From JBDTNK01 sp039933775 (GTDB lineage: Bacteria; Chloroflexota; Limnocylindria; QHBO01), in contig JBDTNK010000021.1 of assembly GCA_039933775.1 (NCBI GenBank), forward strand, positions 1 to 32,286: a DNA stretch of 32,286 bases, in the 5' to 3' direction. The notes under the pieces are model-generated. The model was not told where the DNA came from and did no database searches. It saw only the letters and a list, made by a program, of their open reading frames with translations. Positions 1 through 6,839 of this stretch are shown one piece after another. The translations under genes and the position numbers were made by a program. Position 1 is the stretch's first letter. Every line of letters begins with the position of its first letter.

Positions 1-38
1 TCGGCACGGAATGGCGCTCGCGCTGCCAGAGGCTGTTA

Positions 39-114
39 TGGCGCGCCCGACAGGATTCGAACCTGCGACCTTCGGCTCCGGAGGCCGACGCTCTATCCAC
101 TGAGCTACAGGCGC
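39..114 (-). tRNA. tRNA-Arg (anticodon CCG)
   Basis: Read on the minus strand the segment folds as a complete cloverleaf. The 7-bp acceptor stem GCGCCTG/CGGGCGC has one G-U pair, the D-arm contains GCTC/GAGC, and the anticodon stem TCGGC/GCCGA holds the loop CTCCGGA. The T-arm carries the usual TTCGAAT loop. The middle three loop bases give anticodon CCG, so it decodes CGG arginine codons. The discriminator base is G and the 3' CCA is encoded in the DNA (positions 39-41). It stands alone, with no second tRNA beside it. Confidence 0.97.
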
Positions 115-124
115 ACGAGCCCTG

Positions 125-130
125 ATGATA
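125..130 (-). promoter_or_regulatory. -10 box of tRNA-Arg
   Basis: On the minus strand a TATCAT hexamer lies ten bases before the first base of the mature tRNA-Arg, a normal distance for a stable-RNA promoter. No good -35 hexamer is visible 16-18 bp upstream. Confidence 0.45.
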
Positions 131-222
131 GCGGTCCAGCTTGGATAGGGCTTCGGCTTCCGGTCGAACGTCCATCCGAGGCGCTTCCGCAGGCAGGCGT
201 GCTCGTTTGCGGGCCCGAGGGA

Positions 223-654
223 TCAGGCCGTCGCCTCCTGGGCGACCTTCCCCTGCTGCAGGATGCGGATCGGGTTGCCGAATGGATCGCGGATGCCCAT
301 ATCGGTGCCGTAGAAGTGCTCGGTGGGCTCCTGGGTGAAGTCGGTGACGCCCCGCTGCTTGAGGCTCTCGTACAGACTCTGCGCGTCGTCGGTGTTGAAG
401 ACGAGGCCGCCCAATGCTCCCTTGGTGATCAGCTCACGCAGCTGTGCGGCGGTCGCTTCGTCGTGCAACGGCGGCCCGGGCTGCTCCAGCGAGACTTCGG
501 TGCCCGGCTCGCCCGGAACCCGCACCGTCAGCCAGCGATAGTCACCCTGGCGGACGTCATTGCCCTTCTCAAGGCCGAGCTTGTTGACGTAGAAGTCCAG
601 CGCCTCGTCCTTGTCGAGGACGTAGATCGAGGCGACGTTGAGCTTGGTGATCAT
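223..654 (-). CDS. VOC (glyoxalase/bleomycin-resistance superfamily) protein
   Basis: 143-residue single-domain protein of the vicinal oxygen chelate superfamily. The N-terminal half carries the strand-helix pattern VASIYVLDKDEALDFYVNKLG, ending in the FYVNKLGLE signature. The second beta-alpha-beta module runs from about residue 75 and ends in IRDPFGNPIRILQ, where the family normally keeps its last metal or substrate residue. Such proteins are often annotated as lyases, dioxygenases or resistance proteins; the substrate cannot be told here. The ATG at 654 is chosen because a GAGGAGAA Shine-Dalgarno sits about 7 nt upstream and the fold starts directly after it. It follows the AraC regulator gene on the same strand after 43 nt, so the two are probably co-transcribed and the regulator may control it. 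Confidence 0.9.
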   Translation of the reverse strand: MITKLNVASIYVLDKDEALDFYVNKLGLEKGNDVRQGDYRWLTVRVPGEPGTEVSLEQPGPPLHDEATAAQLRELITKGALGGLVFNTDDAQSLYESLKQRGVTDFTQEPTEHFYGTDMGIRDPFGNPIRILQQGKVAQEATA

Positions 655-697
655 CGCGAGTTCTCCTCTGTGAGTGTTGAAGGGGACGACCTTCAGG

Positions 698-1150
698 CTA
701 GTGAGCCACAGCGGTGACGGCTTCTCCAAAACTGCTCGATTGCGGCGCCACCGCCGTAGCCGCGCGTGGCCGCATGGCCGCCAGCTGGACGCAGTGGGGC
801 GTGACGATCGGTCCATGCCCCAGGCGATAATTCGACGGCGTCTCGCCAACGATCAACCGGAACGTGCGACTGAACGTCCCCAGGCTCGTGAAGCCAACAT
901 CGAGGCAGATGTCAGTGACCCTGCGGTCGGTCTCGCGCAGGAAAAACATCGAGCGCTCCACTCGCCGTCGCTGCAGATAGCGGTGCGGCGTCTCGCCGAA
1001 TACCGCGCGGAAACTGCGGATGAAATGTGCCTCGGAGACGTGCGCCACCGCGGCCACGGTGGCCACGTCGAGCGGCTCGGCATACGCCCGGTCCATCGCG
1101 TCGCGGGCACGAAGCAGGCGCCGATTGAAATCCTCGACTTCCCGGCTCAC
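698..1150 (-). CDS. AraC-family transcriptional regulator, DNA-binding domain only
   Basis: About 150 residues that are almost entirely an AraC/XylS double helix-turn-helix. The first HTH is around VATVAAVAHVSEAHFIRSF, followed by FGETPHRYL and RRVERS. The second HTH contains VTDICLDVGFTSLGTFSRTF and ends in GETPSNYR, the classic AraC signature. No N-terminal cupin or other ligand domain precedes it, so it either senses through its short tail or works with a partner. I choose the GTG at 1150 because a TAGCGT -10-like hexamer lies 7 nt upstream, the leaderless arrangement common in this window. An ATG at 1210 would add 20 unconserved residues and has no Shine-Dalgarno. It lies between two VOC genes, one downstream on its strand and one divergent, and likely regulates one or both. 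Confidence 0.85.
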   Translation of the reverse strand: MSREVEDFNRRLLRARDAMDRAYAEPLDVATVAAVAHVSEAHFIRSFRAVFGETPHRYLQRRRVERSMFFLRETDRRVTDICLDVGFTSLGTFSRTFRLIVGETPSNYRLGHGPIVTPHCVQLAAMRPRAATAVAPQSSSFGEAVTAVAH

Positions 1151-1255
1151 GCCGCAAACGCTACACCGATGACGGGGCGGGTGCCAATGGCGAGATGGGC
1201 GATGCTTCATTGTCGAATCGCCGGCAAGCGCATTGCGCCAACTGAGGAGACTGAC

Positions 1256-1669
1256 GTGGATTGGAAGCTCGAACTCGTGGTCCTTCCTGTTTCGGATGTG
1301 GATCGCGCCAAGGCGTTCTACTCCGAGCATCTCGGTTTCAACGTGGACGTCGACCATCGCGCGAGCGAGTCATTCCGCGTGGTGCAGCTGACGCCGCCGG
1401 GCTCAGCCTGCTCGATCACGGTCGGCACCGGCATCACGCAGGTCGCCCCGGGCACGTACCAGGGCCTGCACCTCGTGGTCAACGACATCGAGGCGGCGCG
1501 GGCGCAGCTCGTGGAGCGCGGCGTCGAGGTCAGCGAGCCGTTCCACTTCGGCTCCGCAGGACAGGCGCCCGGGTTGCATCCGGACCGCAGCGACTACGGA
1601 ACCTACCTGTCCTTCAACGATCCCGACGGCAACGGCTGGCTCATCCAGGAGGTCAAGCACGGCTCGTGA
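1256..1669 (+). CDS. VOC (glyoxalase-like) protein
   Basis: 137-residue VOC protein. It opens with KLELVVLPVSDVDRAKAFY and SEHLGFNVD, a textbook first beta-alpha-beta-beta-beta module. The second module holds GLHLVVNDIEAARAQL and ends in FNDPDGNGWLIQE, where the final Glu is the usual metal ligand. Relatives are often called glyoxalases or extradiol dioxygenase-like proteins; the reaction is not known. The start is a GTG at 1256 with GAGGAGA five nucleotides upstream; the open frame extends further left but without family-like sequence. It is divergent from the AraC-type gene, with about 105 bp between the preferred starts, and ends eight bases before a strong hairpin terminator. Confidence 0.9.
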   Translation: MDWKLELVVLPVSDVDRAKAFYSEHLGFNVDVDHRASESFRVVQLTPPGSACSITVGTGITQVAPGTYQGLHLVVNDIEAARAQLVERGVEVSEPFHFGSAGQAPGLHPDRSDYGTYLSFNDPDGNGWLIQEVKHGS

Positions 1670-1676
1670 CATAAGA

Positions 1677-1704
1677 CGAGAGCCCCGCCGAAGCGGGGCT
1701 CTCG
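1677..1704 (+). terminator. Hairpin terminator after the VOC gene
   Basis: A perfect 12-bp inverted repeat, CGAGAGCCCCGC and GCGGGGCTCTCG, separated by a CGAA tetraloop, starts 7 nt after the VOC stop codon. Only a weak T-run (ATTGCTGT) follows, so it may work mainly by its stability. Being symmetrical, it could also stop transcription entering from the right. Confidence 0.8.
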
Positions 1705-2148
1705 ATTGCTGTCGGATTCGCTAACCGCAAGGGCATCTTTCACGCCCGGTTTCCCGAGGCTACCCTTACCCAAACCTACCCATGACCTTGCGACCAGTGG
1801 TGAATCGCTGTGCGAACAGCATCCTGAGGATAGGCCATCTGTGTGCTCAGAGTCAAGATTTGCGGGTTAAGACTCGTTTACACTCGCAACATCTTTTGGC
1901 TGTTCGAGGAGAACCTTGGGGCGATCCGGGCAGTCTGTCACTCGCCACGCTGCTCTCGAGGGTGCGCGGCGGGTGTGACACCGTCTGTAGCTGCCCTCTT
2001 GGCCCGATTCGCCCAGCGACTTGGCTAGTAGTCGCCAACCGACGCTATTGACGGACTCCCGCTCGGTCCGCGACGACGCAGCCCGATACCATTCACCAAC
2101 CTACGGTTTTGACGGACTCGCGCGCCCGGGCATCGCTGGGACGATCCG
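1705..2148. other. Gene-free stretch with an AT-richer hairpin
   Basis: I find no credible protein gene here; the short open frames lack family-like sequence, start signals and the local codon pattern. The stretch is visibly less GC-rich than its surroundings. AAGATTTGCG (1855-1864) can pair with CGCAACATCTT (1885-1895), leaving one bulged base and a 20-nt loop. A TACACT -10-like hexamer at 1879-1884 lies inside that loop. A small RNA or decayed DNA are both possible. The right part holds the two-copy repeat listed separately. Confidence 0.4.
2035..2123. repeat. Two imperfect 28-bp direct repeats, 61 bp apart
   Basis: Copies at 2035-2062 and 2096-2123 agree at 24 of 28 positions. Both start CCAACC and share the exact core TTGACGGACTC. 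The second copy ends 25 bp before the stop codon of the cyclophilin gene, so the pair lies in that gene's 3' flank. It does not form an obvious hairpin. Function unknown. Confidence 0.75.
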
Positions 2149-2841
2149 TTAGGTGCCCGGGCTGGGAGATGCGATCGCGGCTCCGATCGCGATCGACTCG
2201 ATGATCACCGGGTCGAGCGGCAGGCCGCGCTGGCCGTTGACGGGCACCGCGCCGATCGCGTCGACGACATCGGTCCCTTCGGTCACCCGTCCGATGATCG
2301 AGTAGAACGGCGGCAGCGGCAGTTCAGCCAGCGCGATGAAGAACTGGCTGCCGGTCGACGCGGTGTTGCCGGTGACCTCGAGCGTCGCGCGGTCGAACTG
2401 GACGCCATTCGCCATAGCGACGTCATAGGTGGCGTAGCGCAAATCTTGCGGCGGGAACTCGACCTCGAACCGATAGCCGGGGTCGCCTGCCCCGAGCCCC
2501 TCGAAATCGCCGGTGTTGCCTTTCGTCTGCGGATCGCCCGCCTGTGCCACGAAGCCGGCGATGACCCGGTGAAAGCTGATCCGATCGTAGAAGCCGCAGC
2601 GCGCGAGGAGCACGAAGTTGGCGGTCGCGATCGGTGCCGACGACGGGTCGAGGGTCATCGTGAAGGCGCCCTTGTTCGTCGTCACCACGGCTCGGTCGAC
2701 ATCGGTCAGCGCCTCCTGCGCGCCGTTCGCGGTCGGCGCCGCCGTCGGGCAGTCCGGCGCGGGGGTGGGCGAGGGTGAGCTCGAGAAGATGCACGCGGTC
2801 GTGAGCAGCGCGACGAGCGTAGCGGGCAGCAGCCGTTTCAT
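2149..2841 (-). CDS. Cyclophilin-type peptidyl-prolyl cis-trans isomerase, lipoprotein
   Basis: 230-residue exported cyclophilin that should catalyse cis-trans isomerisation of Xaa-Pro bonds at the cell surface. Residues 1-17 form a lipoprotein signal ending in the lipobox LTTAC, with Cys17 as the lipidation site, followed by a Ser/Pro-rich linker. The cyclophilin domain starts near residue 50 with VVTTNKGAFTM. It contains FHRVIAGFVAQAGDP, the canonical active-site segment with its catalytic Arg, and later GSQFFIAL. Its ATG overlaps the stop of the DUF885 gene by 4 bp (ATGA), so the two are translationally coupled and probably made in step. A folding role for exported proteins is the family expectation; the DUF885 link is inference. 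Confidence 0.93.
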   Translation of the reverse strand: MKRLLPATLVALLTTACIFSSSPSPTPAPDCPTAAPTANGAQEALTDVDRAVVTTNKGAFTMTLDPSSAPIATANFVLLARCGFYDRISFHRVIAGFVAQAGDPQTKGNTGDFEGLGAGDPGYRFEVEFPPQDLRYATYDVAMANGVQFDRATLEVTGNTASTGSQFFIALAELPLPPFYSIIGRVTEGTDVVDAIGAVPVNGQRGLPLDPVIIESIAIGAAIASPSPGT

Positions 2842-4502
2842 CGGTCCATCCCGTCGCTCGCCAGGCGGGCGTCGAACAACCGTCGCGCGTAGTGCACCGG
2901 CATGGTGCCGCCGAAGAGCAGCGTGTCGTGGAAGAACTTGAGGGAGAAGGCAGGGCCCATGCGGGCCTCGACATCGGTCCGGACGCGGTCGATCAGGTGG
3001 CGCCCGAACAGGTACGAGAGCTGGTAGGTGGGGGTCGAGGTGTAGCGCTTGACCTCCGCCAGCGCAGCCGGCCGTTCGAATCCGGTGACGCCGACCAGGT
3101 AGTCGACCGCATCATCGAAGCCGATGTCGCCGCGGTGGAGCTTGACGTCGAGGATGATCCGCGCGCTGCGCCAGATGGCGTCGGTGTACTGGACATACCG
3201 ATGGCGCGGCGTGTCGTCGAAGCCTGCCTCCTTCATCATCCGCTCGCAGTAGAACGCCCAGCCCTCCGCGAACTCCGGCGCGAGGCCGGCCGCCGAGAGC
3301 GTGGCGCGCACGATCGACGGGTTGCTGATCGTGGCGGCGAGCTGGTGATGGTGCCCGGGGTACGCCTCGTGGACGCTCGTGTTGCTGATCGAGCTACGGT
3401 TGTGCTCGCGCATCATGTCGGGGCTCGAGGGTGGCGTGACGATGTAGATGCCGAGCGGCTCGGGATCGAACTTGGCCGGCTCGTAGTACGCCGCGAACGG
3501 GATCAGGTGCCGGATGTAGCCGGGCGTCTCGATGACCTTGAGGTGGTCCTGCGCGGGCAGCGTGGCCAGATCGTGGTCGATGATGAACTGGCGAGCCCGC
3601 TGCATGGCGTCCCGATACAGCTCGAGCGCCTCGGGAAAGGTCGCGGGATGATCGTCCTTGACGATGTCGATGACCTCCTCGGGCGTCGCCACCGGATCAA
3701 TCTCGCGCGCCACGGCCTCGCGCGCGGCCGTGTTCTGGGCGAGCATCTCCTCGCCCACGGCCAGGATCTCGTCGCCATTCGCCTCGAGCTCGCGCAGTGC
3801 CACGATCTCCTCGAACATCTCGGGGCCGGTCGCCCAGTGGCCGTCGGCGCGCGGCACGACGTCGGTGCGCAGCCACCCCAGGTGTTCCTCGAGCGCAACC
3901 TTCGCGGTGCCTGTGGCGCGCTCGAGCTCCGCGACGAGGGTTGCGTCGACATGTTCGGCGCGAGCGGCGGACACGATCGTGTCGAGGAAGCCGGGCAGCG
4001 CGGTCGTGCTCTCGATGTCGATATCGGTCCACAGGCGAACCGGCTCGCTTACCCTCGACCGCGTCTCGGCAAGGTACCGAGGCGCCTGGTCGAGCCGCGC
4101 GGTGATCGCCTCGAGCCGTTCGGCGAGCGGCGCGTAGTCGCGCGTGAAGAGCGGGAAGAGGGCATCGCCGATGTCCTCGGCGGCCCCGCTGCGGCCTGCC
4201 CACGAACGCCGCTCGGTGAGGTCGTGGATCCGCAGCCGCGCCTCATGCACGACGAGATCGCGGTCGAGGCTGCGGTCCGACGAAAGCTCGCCGGCATCGA
4301 AGCGCGACAGCTCGTCGATCGTGGCGCGCAGCGCCGTGACCCGCTCCTCGACCGCCTCGCGCGACGCGACCGAAAGCTCGTGATCGTGGTCGTGAACGCC
4401 AAGGTACGTGGCGAGCTCAGGCTCCAGGCGCAGCCGATCGCGGAACCATCGGTCGATCGTGCGGTCGAAGCGGGCGTCGGCGTCCGAGGGAGTCGGCGGC
4501 AT
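2838..4502 (-). CDS. DUF885-family protein (putative metal-dependent peptidase-like)
   Basis: About 554 residues covering the full length of the DUF885 family. The mostly helical N-terminal part leads to the diagnostic HEAYPGHHHQ motif near residues 378-386, whose His and Glu residues resemble a zinc-peptidase site. It is followed by EGWAFYCERMM near 413, which supplies a further conserved Glu. The C-terminal helices contain YLFGRHLIDRVR. Members are often described as putative peptidases, but their substrate is not established. No signal peptide or membrane segment is seen. The ATG at 4502 is preferred because AAAGGAT lies 11 nt upstream; a GTG at 4523 would add seven residues. The gene overlaps the cyclophilin start by 4 bp and is divergent from the membrane-protein pair. 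Confidence 0.88.
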   Translation of the reverse strand: MPPTPSDADARFDRTIDRWFRDRLRLEPELATYLGVHDHDHELSVASREAVEERVTALRATIDELSRFDAGELSSDRSLDRDLVVHEARLRIHDLTERRSWAGRSGAAEDIGDALFPLFTRDYAPLAERLEAITARLDQAPRYLAETRSRVSEPVRLWTDIDIESTTALPGFLDTIVSAARAEHVDATLVAELERATGTAKVALEEHLGWLRTDVVPRADGHWATGPEMFEEIVALRELEANGDEILAVGEEMLAQNTAAREAVAREIDPVATPEEVIDIVKDDHPATFPEALELYRDAMQRARQFIIDHDLATLPAQDHLKVIETPGYIRHLIPFAAYYEPAKFDPEPLGIYIVTPPSSPDMMREHNRSSISNTSVHEAYPGHHHQLAATISNPSIVRATLSAAGLAPEFAEGWAFYCERMMKEAGFDDTPRHRYVQYTDAIWRSARIILDVKLHRGDIGFDDAVDYLVGVTGFERPAALAEVKRYTSTPTYQLSYLFGRHLIDRVRTDVEARMGPAFSLKFFHDTLLFGGTMPVHYARRLFDARLASDGMDR

Positions 4503-4629
4503 CGGCAGGCGAGATCCTTTCACTCATGAGCGTCAGTCGGGTCGCTCGGCGGGGGCGGCGCGGTGGGCTCGCGGGGCGATGTCGGTACGTGCCCAGCGCC
4601 TGCGCGAGGAAGCCTAGCACCGAGTCCTC

Positions 4630-4635
4630 TACAAT
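4630..4635 (+). promoter_or_regulatory. -10 box for the 4644 gene (leaderless)
   Basis: TACAAT sits 8 nt before the GTG at 4644. This places the transcription start at or next to the start codon, so the mRNA should have essentially no leader. No convincing -35 is seen. Confidence 0.6.
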
Positions 4636-4643
4636 GCGGCGCC

Positions 4644-5216
4644 GTGGCCAGCAACAAGATGAACAGCTCAGATCCGGCGCGCGCCGACGTTCCCGCGACC
4701 CCCGCACGTCCGCATGCGGGTGCTCGTCGCCCGACGGCGACCGGCCGCACCGCGATCAGCCAGCCGCGCGGCGGCGGTCGCGCTCGCAGCCACCCGCTCG
4801 CGCCTGAGCACGTCGGTGAGCTCGGCGCCGTGGCGCTCCTGGTCATGGGCATCGTCGGGGCCGCGCTCGTCATCACCGGCCTGTCGATCGCGGTCGAGGG
4901 CGCGACGATCGCCAACACCTACAACACCTCGCCGCCGCCGAACATCGCGCAGCTCGGGATGCCGCAGATCCTGGGTGGTGCCGGCCTCATCGTGGCGGGC
5001 GTGGTCGAGATCGTGGCCGCGTTGCTGGTGCTCCTGGAGCAGCGGCGCTCCCGACCGATGGCGGTGGGCCTCAACGTGCTGCTGGCGCTGGTCGCGCTGG
5101 GCGGTGCGGCGCTGGTCTTCTCCGCCGGCGGTGGCGAGGTGGTGCTGATCCTGACGCTCGTCATCACCGCGGTGCTGCTGCTGCTCGCCGCAGCCGCGCT
5201 CCAGCTCCGCCGCTGA
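4644..5216 (+). CDS. Hypothetical membrane protein, four predicted helices
   Basis: 190-residue protein that I do not recognise. The first 55 or so residues are a hydrophilic, Pro/Ala/Arg-rich cytoplasmic tail (PARPHAGARRPTATG). Four hydrophobic segments follow, starting near VALLVMGIVGAALVITGL, ILGGAGLIVAGVVEIVAAL, AVGLNVLLALVALGGAALVF and VVLILTLVITAVLLLLAAAAL. The short loops include EGATIANTYNTSPPP. The GTG at 4644 is chosen because a TACAAT hexamer lies 8 nt upstream; the longer upstream frame has no family-like content. It is followed after 14 bp by another four-helix protein in the same direction, and the two may act together. Confidence 0.75.
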   Translation: MASNKMNSSDPARADVPATPARPHAGARRPTATGRTAISQPRGGGRARSHPLAPEHVGELGAVALLVMGIVGAALVITGLSIAVEGATIANTYNTSPPPNIAQLGMPQILGGAGLIVAGVVEIVAALLVLLEQRRSRPMAVGLNVLLALVALGGAALVFSAGGGEVVLILTLVITAVLLLLAAAALQLRR

Positions 5217-5230
5217 CCGCGGCTGGCCCG

Positions 5231-5665
5231 ATGCCGCCGCCTCGCTGGCTGCGGGCGGCGCTCCTCCTGCTGGGCCTGCTCTTCGGCCTCGGCGCCGCGG
5301 CCGGGATCGGGGTGGGCCTCTTCGGCGCCGCGTGGCTTCGCTCGCAGCTTCCCGCCGTCACGGCCGATGCATCGGTGGTCGGCGGCGCGGCGGTGGCCTT
5401 CGGCGCCGGCCTCGCGATCCTGGGGCTGGCGCACGTCGCGGTCGCGCTGTGGCTCGAACGTCCGTCACGCCCCGTGCGAGCGATCGCGGTGGTCGGCGCA
5501 CTGGTCCTGGCAATGGTCAGCGTGGTGGGGCTTGCGACGGTGGGCGTGACGCTGGCCCGGGAAGCATCGGCGACGCCGCTGTGGGCGGCCGTGCCGCTCC
5601 TCGCCGCCGCGTTCTCCATCTACGCGGCGCTCGCCGTCAGCCTGCTGCGGGTCGAACGCCGGTAG
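5231..5665 (+). CDS. Hypothetical membrane protein, four predicted helices
   Basis: 144 residues, almost all hydrophobic, with four likely membrane helices: LLLLGLLFGLGAAAGIGVG, GGAAVAFGAGLAILGLAHV, AIAVVGALVLAMVSVVGL and AVPLLAAAFSIYAALAV. The short connecting loops are Arg-rich (WLERPSRPVR), suggesting their cytoplasmic side. It starts 14 bp after the stop of the preceding membrane protein and has no clear Shine-Dalgarno, so it is probably translated by coupling. Size and layout resemble its neighbour, but no sequence similarity is obvious, so duplication is not shown. No function can be assigned. Confidence 0.7.
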   Translation: MPPPRWLRAALLLLGLLFGLGAAAGIGVGLFGAAWLRSQLPAVTADASVVGGAAVAFGAGLAILGLAHVAVALWLERPSRPVRAIAVVGALVLAMVSVVGLATVGVTLAREASATPLWAAVPLLAAAFSIYAALAVSLLRVERR

Positions 5666-5707
5666 GCGTCATCGGGCCGTGAGCGGGAAGGTTCGGCGAT
5701 CGCTTGC

Positions 5708-5713
5708 TATACT
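5708..5713 (+). promoter_or_regulatory. -10 box of tRNA-Asp
   Basis: TATACT, five of six matches to the consensus TATAAT, lies 19 nt before the mature tRNA-Asp. The transcript would therefore begin about 12 nt upstream of the tRNA and need 5' trimming. No clear -35 hexamer is visible. Confidence 0.55.
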
Positions 5714-5732
5714 CCGTCACCGTCGCTCCCGC

Positions 5733-5809
5733 GGGCCCGTGGTGTAGCGGCCCAACATGCCAGCCTGTCACGCTGGAGATCGCCGGTTCGAATCCGGTCG
5801 GGCCCGCCA
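5733..5809 (+). tRNA. tRNA-Asp (anticodon GTC)
   Basis: Complete 77-nt cloverleaf. The acceptor stem is GGGCCCG/CGGGCCC. The anticodon stem CCAGC/GCTGG holds the loop CTGTCAC, giving anticodon GTC for aspartate. The T-arm contains GGTTCGAATCC, the discriminator base is G, and CCA is encoded at 5807-5809. The stop codon of the convergent LOG-family gene begins only seven bases after its 3' end. Confidence 0.97.
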
Positions 5810-5816
5810 TCCGCAG

Positions 5817-6659
5817 CTACGCGTGGTCAGGTGAGCTGGCCGCCTGCTTTATCGCATGCTCCGCTGCCTTCTGGCTCGCCGCCTCCTCGGCGGCGCGTTG
5901 CTCGCGCGCCTCGCGGTCGCGGTGCGACTTCACGATCGCGTCGCACGCCTCGTCGACGTCATCGGTCAGGGTGAGCAGGTCAAGGTCCTCCGGCGAGATC
6001 TTCGCCTCGTAGAGCGGCTTGTCGCGGATCCATTGCGCCAGGCCTGCCCAGTAATCCTTGCCGTAGAGCACCACCGGGAAGTGCTCGACCTTGCCGGTCT
6101 GGATCAGGGTCAGCGACTCGAACAGCTCGTCGAGCGTGCCAAAGCCACCCGGGAAGATCACGAAGCCCTCGGCGTACTTCACGAACATGACCTTGCGAGC
6201 GAAGAAGTAGCGGAACTCCATCCCCAGGTCCACGTACTCGTTCAGCCCCTGTTCGAAGGGCAGGTCGATGTTGCAGCCTATCGACAGCGCCTTGGCGTCC
6301 CGCGCGCCGCGGTTCGCAGCCTCCATGATGCCCGGACCGCCACCGGTGATGATGGCGAAGCCCTCGCGACCCAGCGCCGCGGCCACGCGCCGGGCGGCCG
6401 AGTAGTAGCGGTTGCGGCGGCCGACCCGCGCCGAGCCGAAGATGCTCACCGCCGGGCCGACCTCGGCGAGCGCGTCGAAGCCCTCCACGAACTCGCCCAT
6501 GATGCGCAGGGTCCGCCAGGTGTCGGTCTCCTGGAACGCGAAGTCGCGCGCGTGCGGCGGGCTGAGGAGCTGCTGGTCCTCGGTGCGTCGTGCGGCCTGG
6601 CGCGCGCCGCGCACGACGACCGCTCCGCGACGGTGCTCGGTCTGGTGTTTGCGTGGCAT
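5817..6659 (-). CDS. LOG-family protein (TIGR00730-type nucleotide phosphoribohydrolase)
   Basis: 280-residue Rossmann-fold protein of the LOG/lysine-decarboxylase-like family. Characterised members hydrolyse nucleoside 5'-monophosphates at the N-glycosidic bond, including cytokinin nucleotides. The core runs from about residue 68 (AVSIFGSARVG). GGGPGIMEAAN is at 106-116 and PGGFGTLDE at 170-178, the two phosphate- and ribose-binding signatures of the family. A basic N-terminal tail of about 45 residues and a charged, Ala/Glu-rich helical C-terminus extend the core. The ATG at 6659 has a GAGGG Shine-Dalgarno about 7 nt upstream. The gene is divergent from the Rpf-like gene and convergent with tRNA-Asp. 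It was long misannotated as lysine decarboxylase in many genomes; the PGGxGT motif argues against that. Confidence 0.92.
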   Translation of the reverse strand: MPRKHQTEHRRGAVVVRGARQAARRTEDQQLLSPPHARDFAFQETDTWRTLRIMGEFVEGFDALAEVGPAVSIFGSARVGRRNRYYSAARRVAAALGREGFAIITGGGPGIMEAANRGARDAKALSIGCNIDLPFEQGLNEYVDLGMEFRYFFARKVMFVKYAEGFVIFPGGFGTLDELFESLTLIQTGKVEHFPVVLYGKDYWAGLAQWIRDKPLYEAKISPEDLDLLTLTDDVDEACDAIVKSHRDREAREQRAAEEAASQKAAEHAIKQAASSPDHA

Positions 6660-6711
6660 GCAGGCCCTCGTCAAAGCAGGCTGCGGGCCAGTCGCGCTTC
6701 CCCCGGGCTCC

Positions 6712-6740
6712 TCGACAGGTCCGAAATCGGGTGGTAAGGT
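6712..6740 (+). promoter_or_regulatory. Candidate promoter of the Rpf-like gene
   Basis: TCGACA (6712-6717) and TAAGGT (6735-6740) are separated by exactly 17 bp and preceded by GTGG, the best -35/-10 pair I can see in the window. It would start a transcript near 6747, giving a leader of about 90 nt. The same GGTAAG could instead be the left arm of a leader stem; see the leader entry. Confidence 0.5.
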
Positions 6741-6746
6741 CGCCGT

Positions 6747-6839
6747 TCGTCTGTGAGCCGACCGGGCTTCGCACCCGGTTTCGACCCGCGCGCCACGTGC
6801 GCGCACACAGCCGATGGAGCCACTTACCTGAGGATTCTA
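6747..6839 (+). promoter_or_regulatory. Structured 5' leader of the Rpf-like gene
   Basis: The roughly 90 bases before the TTG start contain nested complementary segments. CTGTG (6751-6755) pairs with CACAG. Inside it lie two hairpins, ACCGGG/CCCGGT and GCGCGC/GCGCGC, giving a three-way-junction shape. A further pairing, GGTAAG (6733-6738) with CTTACC just before the Shine-Dalgarno, would close the whole element if transcription began further left. Actinobacterial rpf genes are known to be preceded by c-di-AMP (ydaO-type) riboswitches. I cannot find that class's conserved core here, so this is a structured leader of unknown class. Confidence 0.4.

Noticed and set aside
2892..4529. A 545-codon open frame on the plus strand opposite the DUF885 gene
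   Set aside because: It is a codon-bias shadow in GC-rich DNA. Its translation is full of low-complexity Arg/Val/Glu/Gly with no domain, while the opposite strand has the HEAYPGHH motif.
5817..6659. Lysine decarboxylase annotation for the LOG-family gene
   Set aside because: The GGGPGIMEAAN and PGGFGTLDE motifs belong to LOG-type phosphoribohydrolases. No PLP-binding lysine motif is present.
6747..6839. c-di-AMP (ydaO-type) riboswitch call for the Rpf leader
   Set aside because: Context fits, but the conserved core sequences of that class are not visible, so only a structured leader of unknown class is reported.
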